A stretch of DNA of 64,000 bases from Atrina japonica (GCA_030159075.1 BROG01000076.1:1-64000), one strand, 5' to 3'; positions 1-10,080 are shown, counted from the first letter of the stretch. The notes: a model not told the origin generated them from the letters alone. Translations and numbers: made by a program.

Positions 1-330
1 AGACAATATGAGAGTAGGCTCTTTAATGAAATGTGTAACCTTCTACAGATCAAGTAGACAAGAACGACACCATATTATCCACAATCCGATGATATGGTAG
101 AAAGATTCAAAAGAACGTTGGTTACAATGCCGAGTACATTTGTAGATGACCATCATCGAGATTGGGATGAACACCTACCCTATGTGATGATGGCCTATAG
201 GTCTTCTGAACATGAAACTACAGGAATGTCTCCAAATATGTTTATGTTAGGACGCGAAATCCAAACGCCTCGTGATCTAGCTTACCAGATGCCTCCAAGC
301 GTCAAGAACATCCATTTGGGGTCAGTGTAA
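1..330 (+). pseudogene. Ty3/gypsy retrotransposon integrase, C-terminal fragment
   Basis: The frame that starts at base 1 reads as the end of a retroelement integrase core: an acidic/hydrophobic lead-in, an in-frame TAG at 55-57, a TRTTPYYPQSD-like stretch, then VERFKRTL and AYRSSEHETTGMSPNMFMLGRE, the usual region after the last catalytic acid in Ty3/gypsy elements. The frame ends at 328-330 where gypsy integrases normally run into a chromodomain or C-terminal tail. Only this piece is visible because the window begins inside it. The in-frame stop makes it a dead copy. Family assignment rests on the motif pattern. It is distinct from the Polinton integrase remnant near 10.3 kb. Confidence 0.85.
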
Positions 331-354
331 CACTTATAAAAACTTATCAAATAA

Positions 355-560
355 AAAACGAAATCTTAGATTTTTAGATTTTTACCAAAGACCCAAAATA
401 TCAAATATCTAAAACCGTTTTGGATTTTTAGATTTTTTGATTTTTGACCAAAATACTAAAATATCAAATATCTAAAACCGTTTTGAAATTTTAGATTTTT
501 GACCAAAAACCTAAAATATCAAATATCTAAAATTGTTTTAAATATTTGACTTTTTAGAAT
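355..560. repeat. AT-rich tandem repeat, about 60-bp unit, ~3 units
   Basis: Three diverged units share 'aaatatcaaatatctaaaa' followed by a T-rich 'ttttagatttttgacc' segment. It begins just after the gypsy fragment and could be part of that element's 3' region. Confidence 0.75.
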
Positions 561-563
561 TTT

Positions 564-844
564 AGATTGCAGACGTACAATGCTAAAAAAAACTTCAGAC
601 AGCGAAGTAAGCCCTCGAGTGACCATGATCGGCGAACCGAAAGCAGGCCTTCACGTTGTTCACCATCCACTGAGAATTGTCTTGATGCGTATTAGAATCC
701 AGGCCTAACTAAATCTGTTAATTATTTTTTCAGAATTACAAGACTTCTTTGTTATAGTACGATGTGCATAAAACACAAGTTTGTGGTGTCAAAGCAGTGT
801 GTATCAGCAATATATAAAGCCTAACAGTATCGATGTGTAATTAT
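564..844. other. Unassigned spacer
   Basis: No coding potential, RNA gene or repeat family recognised here. Confidence 0.4.
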
Positions 845-1114
845 GTTGTTGTATTCTTGTTTAACGTCCCACTTAAAAACCTTTCATTCATATGGAGACG
901 TCACCAAATGCCGGTGAAGAGCTTCAAATTTTGGCCTGTGCTCGGCATTACGGTCATTGAGCAGTGAGAGTTCTTCAACGTGCCGACATCTACTATGACA
1001 CAGGACCTCGGTTTTTACTGTCTCAGTCCGAAGGACAGGAAACCAATCTGCCGCCGGCTGGACTCGAACTCACGATCAAGAGTCCAGTGCGCTACCGACT
1101 GAGCCAGGCCGGCC
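845..1114 (-). mobile_element. tRNA-derived SINE, family A (full length)
   Basis: On the minus strand this is a full family-A SINE. The tRNA-like head begins GGCCGGCCTGGCTCAG with an A-box (GGTAGCGCAC) and a diverged B-box (GAGTTCGAGTCC). Then come the body (ACAGTAAAAACCGAGG..., CTCTCACTGCTCAATGAC) and the conserved tail ending GGGACGTTAAACAAG. It lacks the perfect A-rich end of younger copies, so it is moderately old. Confidence 0.9.
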
Positions 1115-1367
1115 TTACAGTGGCGTAGAAAGTAAACCAAAAGTGTGGGGAGGGGCAATTTTTTAGGAAAATGTTTTTGCCGGTAAAAAAATTGTATTTC
1201 ATGTATATATTGATTTTGCTATAAATATATACAACAGTGGCTAGTGGATCTAGGAATAATTTAAAAGGTGGGTGTATTTGAGGCTGGTGAAATAAAATTA
1301 TACTTATTGTGATGCAAAACATAGGCTACAAGTAGATGTAAATAGGGGTGTGACACTTCAGGTAACA

Positions 1368-1517
1368 GGTATTTTACCTGATTTACCTGAAGGTAGCATG
1401 GATATGTTACCTGAAGGTAGCAATGATATGTTACCTGAAGGTAGCAAGGCCATGACACTTACTTTTACCTGAAGGTATCAAGGGTATGATACTTAATCAC
1501 CTGCAGTTACCTGAAAA
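1368..1517. repeat. 24-bp tandem repeat
   Basis: Units 'acctgaaggtagca' plus ten bases recur at 1385, 1409 and 1433, with degenerate copies on both sides ('acctgaaggtatcaag'). Confidence 0.7.
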
Positions 1518-2010
1518 GTCACTGCAGACACCTTGGCTATAAATACTGTATAATTTAACACATCGATGGACACCTTTACAAACCTACAATTTTAATCTTC
1601 AATTTTAAAGCATCAATGGACATACCTTTAGATTGTAAGAGTACACATCACTTTCATAAGAGTACAGCAATAGGTAGCGCGATTCTTAAACAATCTACCA
1701 TATAAGTGTCAACTTAGTTACCTTAAAAGTTACTGCAGGTAACTTAAAAGCCACCGCAGTAGGTGAATTTATAGCATTCCTTTTTTTCTTGTTAATTAAA
1801 AGATTGAAAAAAATAGACAATAATACAAAATTCAAGTTGAAGTAGCTCATGTAATTCAAAATAATGCTACAGTCATAACATTTAAGAATATCGATTTGGA
1901 GAACTCTTACATTATCATGAAAGGTTCAATCTAACAGCGAAGGAGATATTAATATAAGTGCACTGGAATATAGTCATTAAGAGGGAATATAGGTAAGTAC
2001 GAAAAAGTAT
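1518..2010. other. Unassigned spacer
   Basis: AT-rich sequence. 'gttaccttaaaagttactgcagg' followed by 'taacttaaaagccaccgcag' is a short echo of a 21-bp unit. Nothing coding was seen. Confidence 0.35.
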
Positions 2011-2015
2011 ATAAA

Positions 2016-2310
2016 ACAATTATTTAGATTATGGACCATCATTAAATCACAAAACAATTATTTAGATCACGAAACAATTATTTATATCAAGAGCCGTTAT
2101 CTAAATCACAAAACAATTATTTAGATCATGAACCATCTTTAAATCACAAAACAATTATTTAGATCACGAAACAATTATTTATACCATGAGCCATCATTTA
2201 AATCACAAAACAATTATTTATTTCCTGGGCCATCTTTAAATCACAAAGCAATTATTTATTTCCTGGACCATCATTAAATAACAAAACAACTATTATTAGG
2301 CGACCATTTA
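2016..2310. repeat. Short-unit tandem repeat
   Basis: Roughly a dozen copies of 'aaacaattatttagatcac' and variants, alternating with 'gaaccatctttaaatcac', give a composite period near 57 bp. The array lies beyond the truncated polymerase end of the Polinton. Confidence 0.75.
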
Positions 2311-2319
2311 CCACCAATG

Positions 2320-2690
2320 TTTAATGTTAACAAGAAGTGACTTCCAACAGAGCCTTTAGGAACTTCCTCATGATATTGCAACATTACTTTGAACGATGGA
2401 TTCTGTTTCACTGATAAATGTTCACATCTGGTATATCCCTTCATGTATAAACATTGTTACAACTTTGTGAGATTTTTTTTTATAAGCAAACAAAAATTTG
2501 ATTTAAATGTTTATTAAAGTAAACCATTATTTTACATAAAGAACATTAAAAAAATACATTATATAATGAATATAAATAAATTCATTTATTTTGTAATCAA
2601 TATTTTACAATGATCATATATTCGGTAATAAAAAATATACATTTTAAACTGACACCCTATGTACATATTTGATATGCATTGGATATAATA
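2320..2690. other. Unassigned AT-rich spacer next to Polinton remnant
   Basis: This is where the rest of the polymerase gene would lie in an intact Polinton. I see no polymerase palm motifs or terminal inverted repeat, so the element seems truncated here. Confidence 0.4.
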
Positions 2691-2694
2691 AATC

Positions 2695-5317
2695 ATTACA
2701 GACACGCTTTAGTCATTCTGAGAGTTGCATTACAAGCCAAACCGGGACTGGTATAAAAATGTAAACAATCCAGTCCATAATAGTCTACACACATGTTTAA
2801 AATAAAACATCTGTTTTCAAGTAGACATCGTGGTATTCACCCATACTTTTTTAATTTTTAGATTATTCCATACGTTTTGAGCATGCTGATGGTCTTCATC
2901 GGAAATATGTGATTGACATAATTTTTTATAAAAACATCTTTTACTGGTAAAATAGTATTATCAAATATGTCTACATTTACTTCATACTCGTATGGATATA
3001 CTCCCTTTCTTAACAAAAGTTTAGCTTTTGTTTCATTTGGGAATTCTTCAGTAAAATATTTGAATTTTGATAAACCATTTCTAGCAAGATTTTTGGTGAG
3101 TTCCTCTAAACTTTGTGACATGAATTGAAAAGAGTCAATAAACCTTAAATTTCCAATAGAGGATCCAATGTATTTCTCCATATATATAAGTAAACATTTG
3201 ATATTTTTCTCTTTAAATATTCCTACACTTTCTGCTATTAAATGTCTGTCAAAATATTTTAGATTATGAAGAACAACTGGAGTAAAAGGTGGATACTTAA
3301 AATTCAGATTATAATGCTGACAACATGCACCTCTAAATTTGCCTGTTATGGTTTTTATTGACATAATTTTTCACAAATATGGCATGCAGTAGAATTCTGA
3401 AAATCACGCTCGTTTTCAGCTGACATATCTCAGGTTCAGTACCATTTAATATCTTTTTGATATACATTTCTTCTTCCAATAGTTTCCTGAGAAATGTTTC
3501 CGTTACATTGGGACCTCGATATATCACAGAAGGCTTAGTATAGCGATCATTCATGCAAACAACTTTGTAACCAAAGAACATGCTTCAAACATGGTTTCAT
3601 TGGTTGTACTAGATTTAGCTGGGTCAGGTATCTTGCGAGCAAAACATTCGAAATCTGCATAAATACAAAAAAAGGAACTTTCAATTTTTTTTCATAACTT
3701 TTGAATTCTAAAACATTCTCCAATTCAGAAGGATGCTGAACATTTTGTGCATGATACTTTGAACAATGTATAATTTGTTCGCTTAAAATGCCCTGCCTAG
3801 TAAAACCTTGCATACAAAAATGACCAAAAATGTCGATTTTTATTACTCTTAGTCTTTGCTAAAAAAATAATTAAGATCTGTGATAAGACAGTTGTGAGAC
3901 TTCTTGTCTTGGATAAGACATCAACGATTGACGTGGTGTTTTGCTTCGTTTATTTTAGTTGTATAAATTGGACATATTTCATTTTCTTCTATTCCAGAAA
4001 CATTAACAGAAATATTGTTTTGCTTTTCAAATTTTGAAACAGTTGCTATAGTGACGGGATAGGGATAGTCAATTTCATACATGTCTAACTCATGCTCAAA
4101 CTATGTGTAATGTAATACACGTTCAGTGACAACGTCAGTGACTGGATGAAGAGATGCCAGAACTGACCAGAGAAAACATTTCTGATCCATATTCATAATG
4201 TTTAAAATACCATTGTGAAAGCTGAAAGGAGTTGGTATGTAAGATGAACCACCTAAAGGTGAGTAAGGAACCGGATTTACTTCTAATTTAATTATTCTTT
4301 TGAGTACCCAGTTTGTACCTCCCCTCATAAGTTCTTCAAAAACAGCAAATAATTTTTGTAAAGCCTCATTTAAGTCATGTTCTGATAACTCTTCTGAAGA
4401 TAATAATACATAACTCAAGCTACCAAAATGGGGATATGCTTGCACCTTCCCTCCATTTGTTTCTTTTTCTACTTCAACTTCTGAATATAAATACCATTTT
4501 ACATTTTTAAGTTTCAAACGTCTATCCTTAATGTGTTTCATTATTTTGATTTTAAGACTTCCAAAGAATGTTAATAAATAATTTTCATCATGGTCAATGG
4601 GATAATAATGCCTTGTATTTGCTGTTTTATTCAAACTGCTTACCTCACTAAATTGATGTTTATATGTGTTTACGGCCGTGTGTCCTCCAATTTGACTTTT
4701 AAATTTATCAGATTGAACACCTGAAAAGTTCCCTCCTGAAATAGATTCATAAATAACCGAAAATATCTTGGATGGTTCATTAACATGTGAATGAACCTTC
4801 GGTGTTCCAGCAATAGGAGGACAAATCTTGGATGTTCCAGCAATAGGTTATTCAATATTGCATGATTCCGGAACAGGTGAGGGAGTTTTTTTTACATGTC
4901 TTTAAATGTTTGACAAATTTACTTTCATTGCTCCCATGCATCCATTTTGTCTTTTCTAGAAAATTCTTTTTCACAAAGTTCACATTTTTCTTATTTTGAG
5001 GAATTTATATTAAAATGTCGAATGAGACTTGGTTTGTTTGAAAATCTTTTGTTGCAAACATCACAGTTAAATTGGTTACAATCGGTTTCCTTCTCTATCT
5101 CTATATTTTCCTTTTCAGTCATACTACTCTTTGTCTGCACATTATTTTTCGTTGGTATTTTGTTTTCACTTGGTGAATTTTTCTGCTTTTTGGTTGGTTT
5201 TTCACTACTCAAGGAATCTAACGTTCTTTTTAAAATTGTTAATATTTCTCTCGCATTATCATCACCTTCACCCAACTTCTTCATTAAATTCTTAAGGAAA
5301 CAGTTTTCAGCCATCAT
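2695..5317 (-). pseudogene. Polinton/Maverick protein-primed DNA polymerase B, degenerate and truncated
   Basis: Reading the minus strand from ATG at 5317 there are two C2H2-like fingers (CDVCNKRF...H near 5000 and CELCEKEF near 4950). Next is the conserved pre-exonuclease region (4634-4101, ending ALQKLFAVFEELMRGGTNWV and a FLWSVLASLHP patch), then FGYKVVC (near 3580) and an ITGKFRGACCQHYN segment. The exonuclease-type PVVLHNLKYFDRHL and FIDSFQFMSQSLEEL follow (3300-3100), then YHDVYLKTDVL (near 2830) and YTSPGLA (near 2730). These are hallmarks of Polinton polB. At least six frameshifts or stops separate the blocks, and the homology stops before the palm-domain DTDS motif. About half the usual length of over 1000 residues remains. 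It lies last in the element's gene order. Confidence 0.88.
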
Positions 5318-5432
5318 CTAAATGTAAACTGTAAACGTTGTAAATGAAATTGCTTTTATACGGTAAATATATGAGGAGTGGCTTAATATATATTTTCAAA
5401 GTCATTCATTGCACTTAAGGTGTGTTTAAATT

Positions 5433-5723
5433 TTAAATGACAACCATAAATGTTTCAGGTGAAGACTCAACAAATAATTGTCCACCATACATTTTTTTTT
5501 GTTTCTTAACACGTTTCGATTTACTTACCTCTTGAAAATTATTTATATGTGAAAGATTTTCTTTCAAAATTCCGTATTTATTTCTCTGTGTATTTTCCAT
5601 TTGTTCATTGCTTTCATGTATGTTTTTCTCCTTTCTCATACTTTCCATCATTTTTCCCCTTTGTTTTATGTAGTATGTTTTCACTATTGTTCTTTTTGTC
5701 ATTCTCTTTAATGATTTGATCAT
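5433..5723 (-). CDS. Unidentified basic ORF between Polinton ATPase and polB
   Basis: An open frame of 96 codons starts at ATG 5723. It is rich in Lys, Arg, Glu and Asn (SLKRMTKRTIVKTYY, SKSKRVKKQKK) and has no recognisable domain or membrane segment. It sits between the ATPase remnant, 54 bp upstream, and the polymerase start, 116 bp downstream. It could be an element-specific small DNA-binding protein or the decayed C-terminal part of the ATPase. Homology was not recognised, so function is not assigned. Confidence 0.4.
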   Translation of the reverse strand: MIKSLKRMTKRTIVKTYYIKQRGKMMESMRKEKNIHESNEQMENTQRNKYGILKENLSHINNFQEVSKSKRVKKQKKMYGGQLFVESSPETFMVVI

Positions 5724-5776
5724 ATTTCCGTGTACATCTTTTCCAATGTTTTCATTCGTGAATTCGTTTTACTTCT

Positions 5777-6265
5777 TCACTCAACTCCATCTGCCATACA
5801 ATCATCGATGACTTCTAATTTGTGAACGTTCATATCGCCCCAGTCTTGAAATCTTTCTTCATTCTGTAATCTGCGGAAGGTCGGTGGTCTTTACCCGGGT
5901 AATCGGGTTTTCTCCTCCACCAATAAAAACTGGACGCCATCATATGACTGAAAAATTGTCAAGTGTGGCGTAAAACAAAAAATCAAATCAAATCATTCTG
6001 TAATCCGTGATGGAAAATGATATTCTCCATTGTGCGATTTAACTCTTTGATCATGGGTTGCCAAGTATCATAACACAATATAATGTTATTTGTTGGTGTT
6101 GTAAACATTCCTTTTTCATTTTCTATGATTTTTTTTGTTAAATCTTAATCTTAAATTGATTTTACCTGATCCCAAAGGTCCACAAACCATAACTGTTGTT
6201 TGACTATGAAACTTGATTAAACTTTCTTTCAACCACCACTTGTTAATTGTAATGAAATAACAACA
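5777..6265 (-). pseudogene. Polinton genome-packaging ATPase (FtsK/A32-type), interrupted by a SINE
   Basis: On the minus strand the P-loop appears as VMVCGPLGSGK (near 6190-6160), close to Walker A of Polinton/A32-like packaging ATPases but with Ile in place of the final Thr/Ser. A frameshift follows, then NIILCYDTWQPM. After the 121-bp SINE at 5872-5992 the frame resumes with an acidic-aromatic stretch and VIDDCMAD, a Walker B-type VxDD, before a stop at 5777-5779. This family pumps DNA into the capsid. The order after the protease and before polB agrees with Polintons. It is non-functional as read. Confidence 0.8.
5872..5992 (+). mobile_element. tRNA-derived SINE, family B, 5'-truncated, nested in the ATPase
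   Basis: Body and tail of family B ('gcggaaggtcggtggtcttt', 'tctcctccaccaataaaaac', 'gtgtggcgtaaaac') without the tRNA head. The target-site duplication is 'tcattctgtaatc' at 5859-5871 and 5993-6005, exact over 13 bp. The 5' truncation plus TSD fits target-primed reverse transcription. Confidence 0.92.
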
Positions 6266-6422
6266 TTTAAATTATAACATAATTTTTATTTAGATAATTC
6301 TGAACAACATATTTGTGAATTTCTTTTACAATTAAATGAAAAGCAAAATGGAAAAGCGTTTTCTATATATTCTGATACATAAGAATTATTATCATTATAG
6401 TTACTTCCAAATGTATTTACAA

Positions 6423-6707
6423 GCCGGCCTGGCTCCGTCGGTAGCGAGCTCGACTCTGGATCGTGAGGTCGTGAGTTCGAGTCCCGCCGGCGACAGGTTG
6501 GTTTCCTGTCTTTCGGATGAGACAGTATAAACTGGAGGTCCCGTGTCACAGTAGGTGTCGGCACGTTAAAGAACCCTCACTGCTCAATGGCCGTAAGTGC
6601 CGAGCATAGGTCAAAATTTGAAGCCCTTCACCGGCATTTGGTGACGTCTCCATGTGAGTGAAATATTCTTGAGTGGGACGTTAAACAACAATAAACAAAC
6701 AAACAAA
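6423..6707 (+). mobile_element. tRNA-derived SINE, family A, nested in the protease
   Basis: A complete copy with head 'gccggcctggctccgtcggt', B-box 'gagttcgagtcccg' and tail 'acgttaaacaacaataaac' then (aaac)n. The 16-bp target duplication at 6407-6422 and 6708-6723 has one mismatch. It is among the younger copies in the window. Confidence 0.95.
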
Positions 6708-6934
6708 CCAAGTGTATTTACAATTGTTTTCATAGAAATGTTTCTACATCTGTTCAGTAAGTAATATGAACAATAATGCCCACATACAAATGAATAACTA
6801 GTCTGCAACCTTCTTGAATTGTATTTTAATTCAAATGGGAAGTTATAAAATTTTAGTGAATATCCAAAACTCAAAAATTTCTCCCTTGTTATTTGAGTCT
6901 AAAACAGAGCCAGCCAGTGAGTATCTCGTTAATT

Positions 6935-7175
6935 TGATTTGATTCGATATTTTGTTTAACGCCATACTCAACCATCTTTCAGTCATATGATGGCGTCCAG
7001 TTTTCATTGGTGGAGGAGAAACCCCGATTACCCTGGTAAAGACCACCGAACTTCCGCTAGAAAACTGGCAAACTTTCCCACTTAATTCGAAATGACCCTA
7101 GCGGGATTCGAACCAGAGATGAGAGGCCTTGTGATTAAAAGCGCAATGCTCTAACCACTCGGCCACGGAGGCCCC
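6935..7175 (-). mobile_element. tRNA-derived SINE, family B, full length, nested in the protease
   Basis: On the minus strand the head is GGCCTCCGTGGCCGAGTGGT, a tRNA-Ser/Leu-like A-box, with B-box GGTTCGAATCCCGC. The family B body and tail (ATGGCGTTAAACAAAATATC) follow. The TSD is 'atctc(g/a)ttaatt' at 6923-6934 and 7176-7187, one mismatch. Confidence 0.94.
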
Positions 7176-8317
7176 ATCTCATTAATTACTTGCATCATTG
7201 TTAACGATATAGTCATATGGAATAGTTTGCATTTTTTGAGGTATTTGATCTCTAGCATATGCACCAACAATAATGTTTTTCATTTCTTCATAACAGTTAA
7301 TTACACATTGTATTTGTTGAGTATTCATGTTTATATGATGTCTCTAGCAGCGTTTATTTCAAAGTATCCTGGGTATTCTGCATATATGATGCACGATATG
7401 GTCTTCTTCAACGCTACTCCAAAAGTGGTCTCTAAACGTACGTTTCCTTGTTTTAACAGGGTTAAATAGTGATCATTTTGAAAGTTTTTTTTTCTAAATT
7501 AAAGGTCTAAAGGGCATTTCCTTGATCAACATCATCACGATTTACGTCTGGACCTGAGTCAGTTAACCATTTTCCTGTCGTGGTAAACATTTTAGTCAGA
7601 GCATGCAATTGTATTCACGCCGCTTGCAGAATTATAATTCAGTTTTAGAGGGTTGCCATTTATAAACCAATTGTTGATACATTGAAATGTTGAAAATACC
7701 ATGGATTCTGAGCATGTGATCTGCTAGCAGCCTCGGATAAAACAAATGCTACACATACAATGTTGGGTCGCATTCCTTGAAAATTATTATCATAGGTAAA
7801 ATTGGTTGATCCTGAGGGTATGGTGATCTGTTTGATCAAAGTTTGTGTAAATGGGTATTTAGCATTTGTGTTAGATAATGTTTGACTTGTGCATAGATTA
7901 CTGCAGGGTCCATTTTAACTTTGCATCTAAATCTCCTCAAAATTGACATTGTAATTTGGACTGGTAGCATTTGTTACCAAGCATAATTCGGGTTTCGACC
8001 GATACAATTTAACGTTGACAGTCACTTGATCACCTTGAAAATAAATATTGTGCCCGTGTTCCAAGATTCAAATTGCTTCCAGCAACTACATCAACATCAT
8101 CCATTTCACCATCTATTTCGGTACCAGCTGTTTATCTTATACAAAAGCAATATTTGGCACTGATAACACTATTTAATTCCAAACATTTCTAAAGCTAAGA
8201 TATTCATTTTTTTACAATGGTTACTCATAGACGGACTCAGTTAAACTTTATAGTCATTATTTGGCCTTGTATGATACCACTTTCTATTTGGAAAATACAC
8301 ATACATATTAAATTGGA

Positions 8318-8363
8318 GCTCAACTGATGAAGTCTAATTGACAGAAACAATATCGTCTTGAGC
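8318..8363 (+). ncRNA. Hammerhead ribozyme motif, unit 1
   Basis: Stem I is GCTCAA (8318-8323) with TTGAGC (8358-8363). The core CTGATGA is at 8324-8330. Stem II is GTC-TAATT-GAC (8332-8342) flanked by an A/A pair at the core-proximal position. GAAA is at 8344-8347 and short stem III at 8347-8356, with one A-C mismatch. The predicted cleavage is after C8357. The A/A pair where G-C is usual and the stem III mismatch probably weaken or abolish activity. Confidence 0.7.
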
Positions 8364-8677
8364 ATTTTAACTTTGGTATTATATTTATAATATTTATAAA
8401 CACTAGGTCCTTGCCACTGCTGGTGGACCGTTTGAGTCCCCGAGGGTATACATAAACCTAGTACCTGGTATTTCGGTACCAGCTGTTCATCTTATACTAA
8501 AGTAATATTTGGCACTGTTAACACTATTTAAATTCGAAAATTGTCTAAAGCTAAGACAGTTATTTTTTTTTACAGTGGTTACTCTTAGACGGATTTCGGC
8601 TATACTTTAAGAGATATTATTTGGCCTTGTATGATACCACTTTACCTATAGAAAATACACATACTTTTCAAATTGGA

Positions 8678-8723
8678 GCTCAACTGATGAAATCTAATTG
8701 ACAGAAACGATATCGTCTTGAGC
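8678..8723 (+). ncRNA. Hammerhead ribozyme motif, unit 2
   Basis: Same layout as unit 1. Stem I is 8678-8683 with 8718-8723, the core 8684-8690, GAAA 8704-8707. Stem III is the perfect palindrome ACGATATCGT (8707-8716), with cleavage predicted after C8717. Stem II is weaker than in unit 1 (only TC/GA paired). The two units complement each other: unit 1 keeps stem II, unit 2 keeps stem III. Confidence 0.72.
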
Positions 8724-9353
8724 ACTATAACTTTGGTATTATGTTTATAATATTTATATCCTTTAACAAAAGTTGTGTCGATAGTTGTGAAGATTTTGCA
8801 TCATATCCATATTGTAACAAAGTTTGAATGAATGCTTTGTAAGCATAATAGTTTGTAGTAGAAACGACCGTTCTACCTTGTAAAGAAACACCCACTTGTG
8901 AAAAGAGTGCAGGAAGAAATAAATTCACGGGGCCAATGTTTTCATTGCTTGCTATGGCAGTTCCGTCACCTTTCTTGATTTTAGCTTTCACGTATATCAT
9001 TGTGTTTTCATATCAATGTACTCCATTCCATTTTGATCAGAAATAACAAGTTCTACTGGTGAATCATGTTTATTTGTGACAATGGTAAAACATCCCGATG
9101 ATAAATATTTTCCACAGTTGTTTGAGTTGGTAGTAAATAAAATAAAGCCAATTCTGATGGTTGAGCTTCTCGTAAAAAAATCCTTATTGATTGTAGTCAT
9201 TGTGCTTTAAATTGTTGCTTGCGTTTGCTCTCTGTTCTGTGATTTCCTGTTTGATTTCTTTTTTTATTTATCTTTTAACGTCTTATTTTATCTTTTTGAC
9301 TTTGGTACAATCCTGTTCTTTTTCTTTAAGGTTTGCTTACGTCGACGTTTGTT

Positions 9354-9596
9354 TTAAAAATGAGAATTATTTTGAGAGTTTTTTCTTTTTAAGACTTTGG
9401 AACAATTAATTTCACTCTTTGCTCGGTCTACAGTTTGTTGAACGGGAGACACTAGATTTAAATCTATATTTAAAGTAGATGATTTTTGTGTTGATCTAGG
9501 AATAGGTATCACGAATACCGATGAAGTTTGAGTTATGTTTCCACCCCTTTGCTTTAATCCTCTGAATGTTTGGTATGTAAAGATTGGAAACATCAT
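9354..9596 (-). CDS. Small Polinton-type ORF between minor and major capsid
   Basis: 80 codons from ATG 9596, beginning MMFPIFTYQTFRGLKQRGG and ending KVLKRKNSQNNSHF, then a Lys/Arg-rich stretch in the sequence up to the MCP start. A small basic or Gly-containing ORF in this position is common in Polintons, and some have been likened to adenovirus core or cement proteins. Here only position, an FRG...RGG start and basic composition support that. The frame looks open, but whether it is complete is unclear. Confidence 0.45.
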   Translation of the reverse strand: MMFPIFTYQTFRGLKQRGGNITQTSSVFVIPIPRSTQKSSTLNIDLNLVSPVQQTVDRAKSEINCSKVLKRKNSQNNSHF

Positions 9597-9628
9597 TTTG
9601 TAATAAAAAACGTACTCGTTCTCAGTTA

Positions 9629-10080
9629 TTAAATACTTGAAATATTATTTTCCTCTCTATTGATAAAAGGATAAGAATGAAAATGCAGTGTTATCGTCAC
9701 CGGATTTTGTAAAAATGAGGCTAAATCTCCTTCCTTGTCTCTTATACTAAACTCAATATCTCTTATTTCAGATACATATTGACGGAGATGTAATGAGGAT
9801 TTATACATTCCTGTGTCCATTTTCCTGAGCTGTATGCTTTCACTATTCGCAGGATATTTTCCTTTCCACCGTCCAAGATGGATTCACCACAGATATCACT
9901 ATGTATGTATAAGTTAAAAGTCTTTTTTGAAGGATCAGACATAGAAATATCTACAATTGAAACTTTTCAATTTCCATTTAGATTGAGAACGGATTGTAAA
10001 TGTGTTTTAAACGGATATGGTTTGTTATTAGGAAAATAATCCAAATTCGTGTCACTGTTGACTGTCATATAAAACCACAT
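9629..10080 (-). pseudogene. Polinton minor capsid (penton-like) protein, frameshifted
   Basis: ATG at 10080. The N-terminal part has the YFPNNKPYPFKTHLQ stretch and, after a stop near 9967, SKKTFNLYIHSDICGESI and ENILRIVKAYSS. After a frameshift near 9815, EIRDIEFSIRDKEGDLASF and PVTITLHFHSYPF follow. This succession (FPxN motif, YIxxD, LLRIV, IEhxIRDxxG, hVTLHF) is that of the penton-like protein that lies upstream of the MCP in Polintons. It is probably half the usual length and is broken. Confidence 0.75.

Larger units (their letters stand above)
6286..7328 (-). pseudogene. Polinton adenain-like cysteine protease, split by two SINEs
   Basis: The ATG at 7328 lies 2 nt past the MCP stop. 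The first exon-like block has a KNIIVGAYARDQIP segment and YIVNND, as in Polinton proteases. The second, after the SINE at 6935-7175, has THWLAL (catalytic His-Trp), a central block and VCGHYCSYYLLNRC, which carries the catalytic Cys. The third, after the SINE at 6423-6707, ends at a TAA at 6286-6288. The family matures the capsid. The catalytic His and Cys codons are still present, although in different frames. SINE insertions and a frameshift near 6890 inactivate the gene. Confidence 0.85.
8114..8757 (+). mobile_element. Retrozyme-like tandem dimer with hammerhead motifs, nested in the capsid gene
   Basis: One full unit (8114-8468) is followed by a partial unit (8469-8757) at roughly 88% identity by eye. 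A ~71-bp segment, 8398-8468, occurs only once and contains 'ccactgctggtggaccgttt' and 'tccccgagggtata'. Each unit holds a hammerhead-like core, and the predicted cleavage sites lie 360 nt apart. The triplet 'atc' occurs at both edges (8111-8113 and 8758-8760), a possible 3-bp target duplication. Tandem units with type I hammerheads are the signature of retrozymes, known in plants and in animals including bivalves. Alternative: two monomers of an ordinary satellite. Confidence 0.7.
7331..9200 (-). pseudogene. Polinton major capsid protein (double jelly-roll), interrupted
   Basis: ATG at 9200. The first block ends SPVELVISDQNGMEYIDM, and after a frameshift at 9000 comes YVKAKIKKGDGTAIAS, then GPVNLFLPALFSQVGVSLQ, characteristic of the Polinton capsid (proteins often annotated F54H12.2-like). 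A 644-bp insertion at 8114-8757 follows. The gene resumes with MDDVDVVAGSN and runs through a DQVTVNVKLYRSKPELCLV block, an AQNPWYFQHFNVST region and a terminal HYLTLLKQGNVRLETTFGVA and IIYAEYPG segment to a stop at 7331-7333. The order before the protease is as in intact elements. Several stops and shifts make it dead. Confidence 0.88.

Noticed and set aside
2016..2310. Polinton terminal repeat
   Set aside because: A tandem array, with no inverted counterpart near 11 kb.
6423..6500. Functional tRNA gene at the SINE head
   Set aside because: Continues into the conserved SINE body and tail with target duplications.
8114..8757. Miniature LTR retrotransposon (TRIM) with 285-bp LTRs
   Set aside because: Repeats do not start TG and end CA, there is no primer-binding site, and each repeat holds a hammerhead core, which favours a tandem retrozyme reading.
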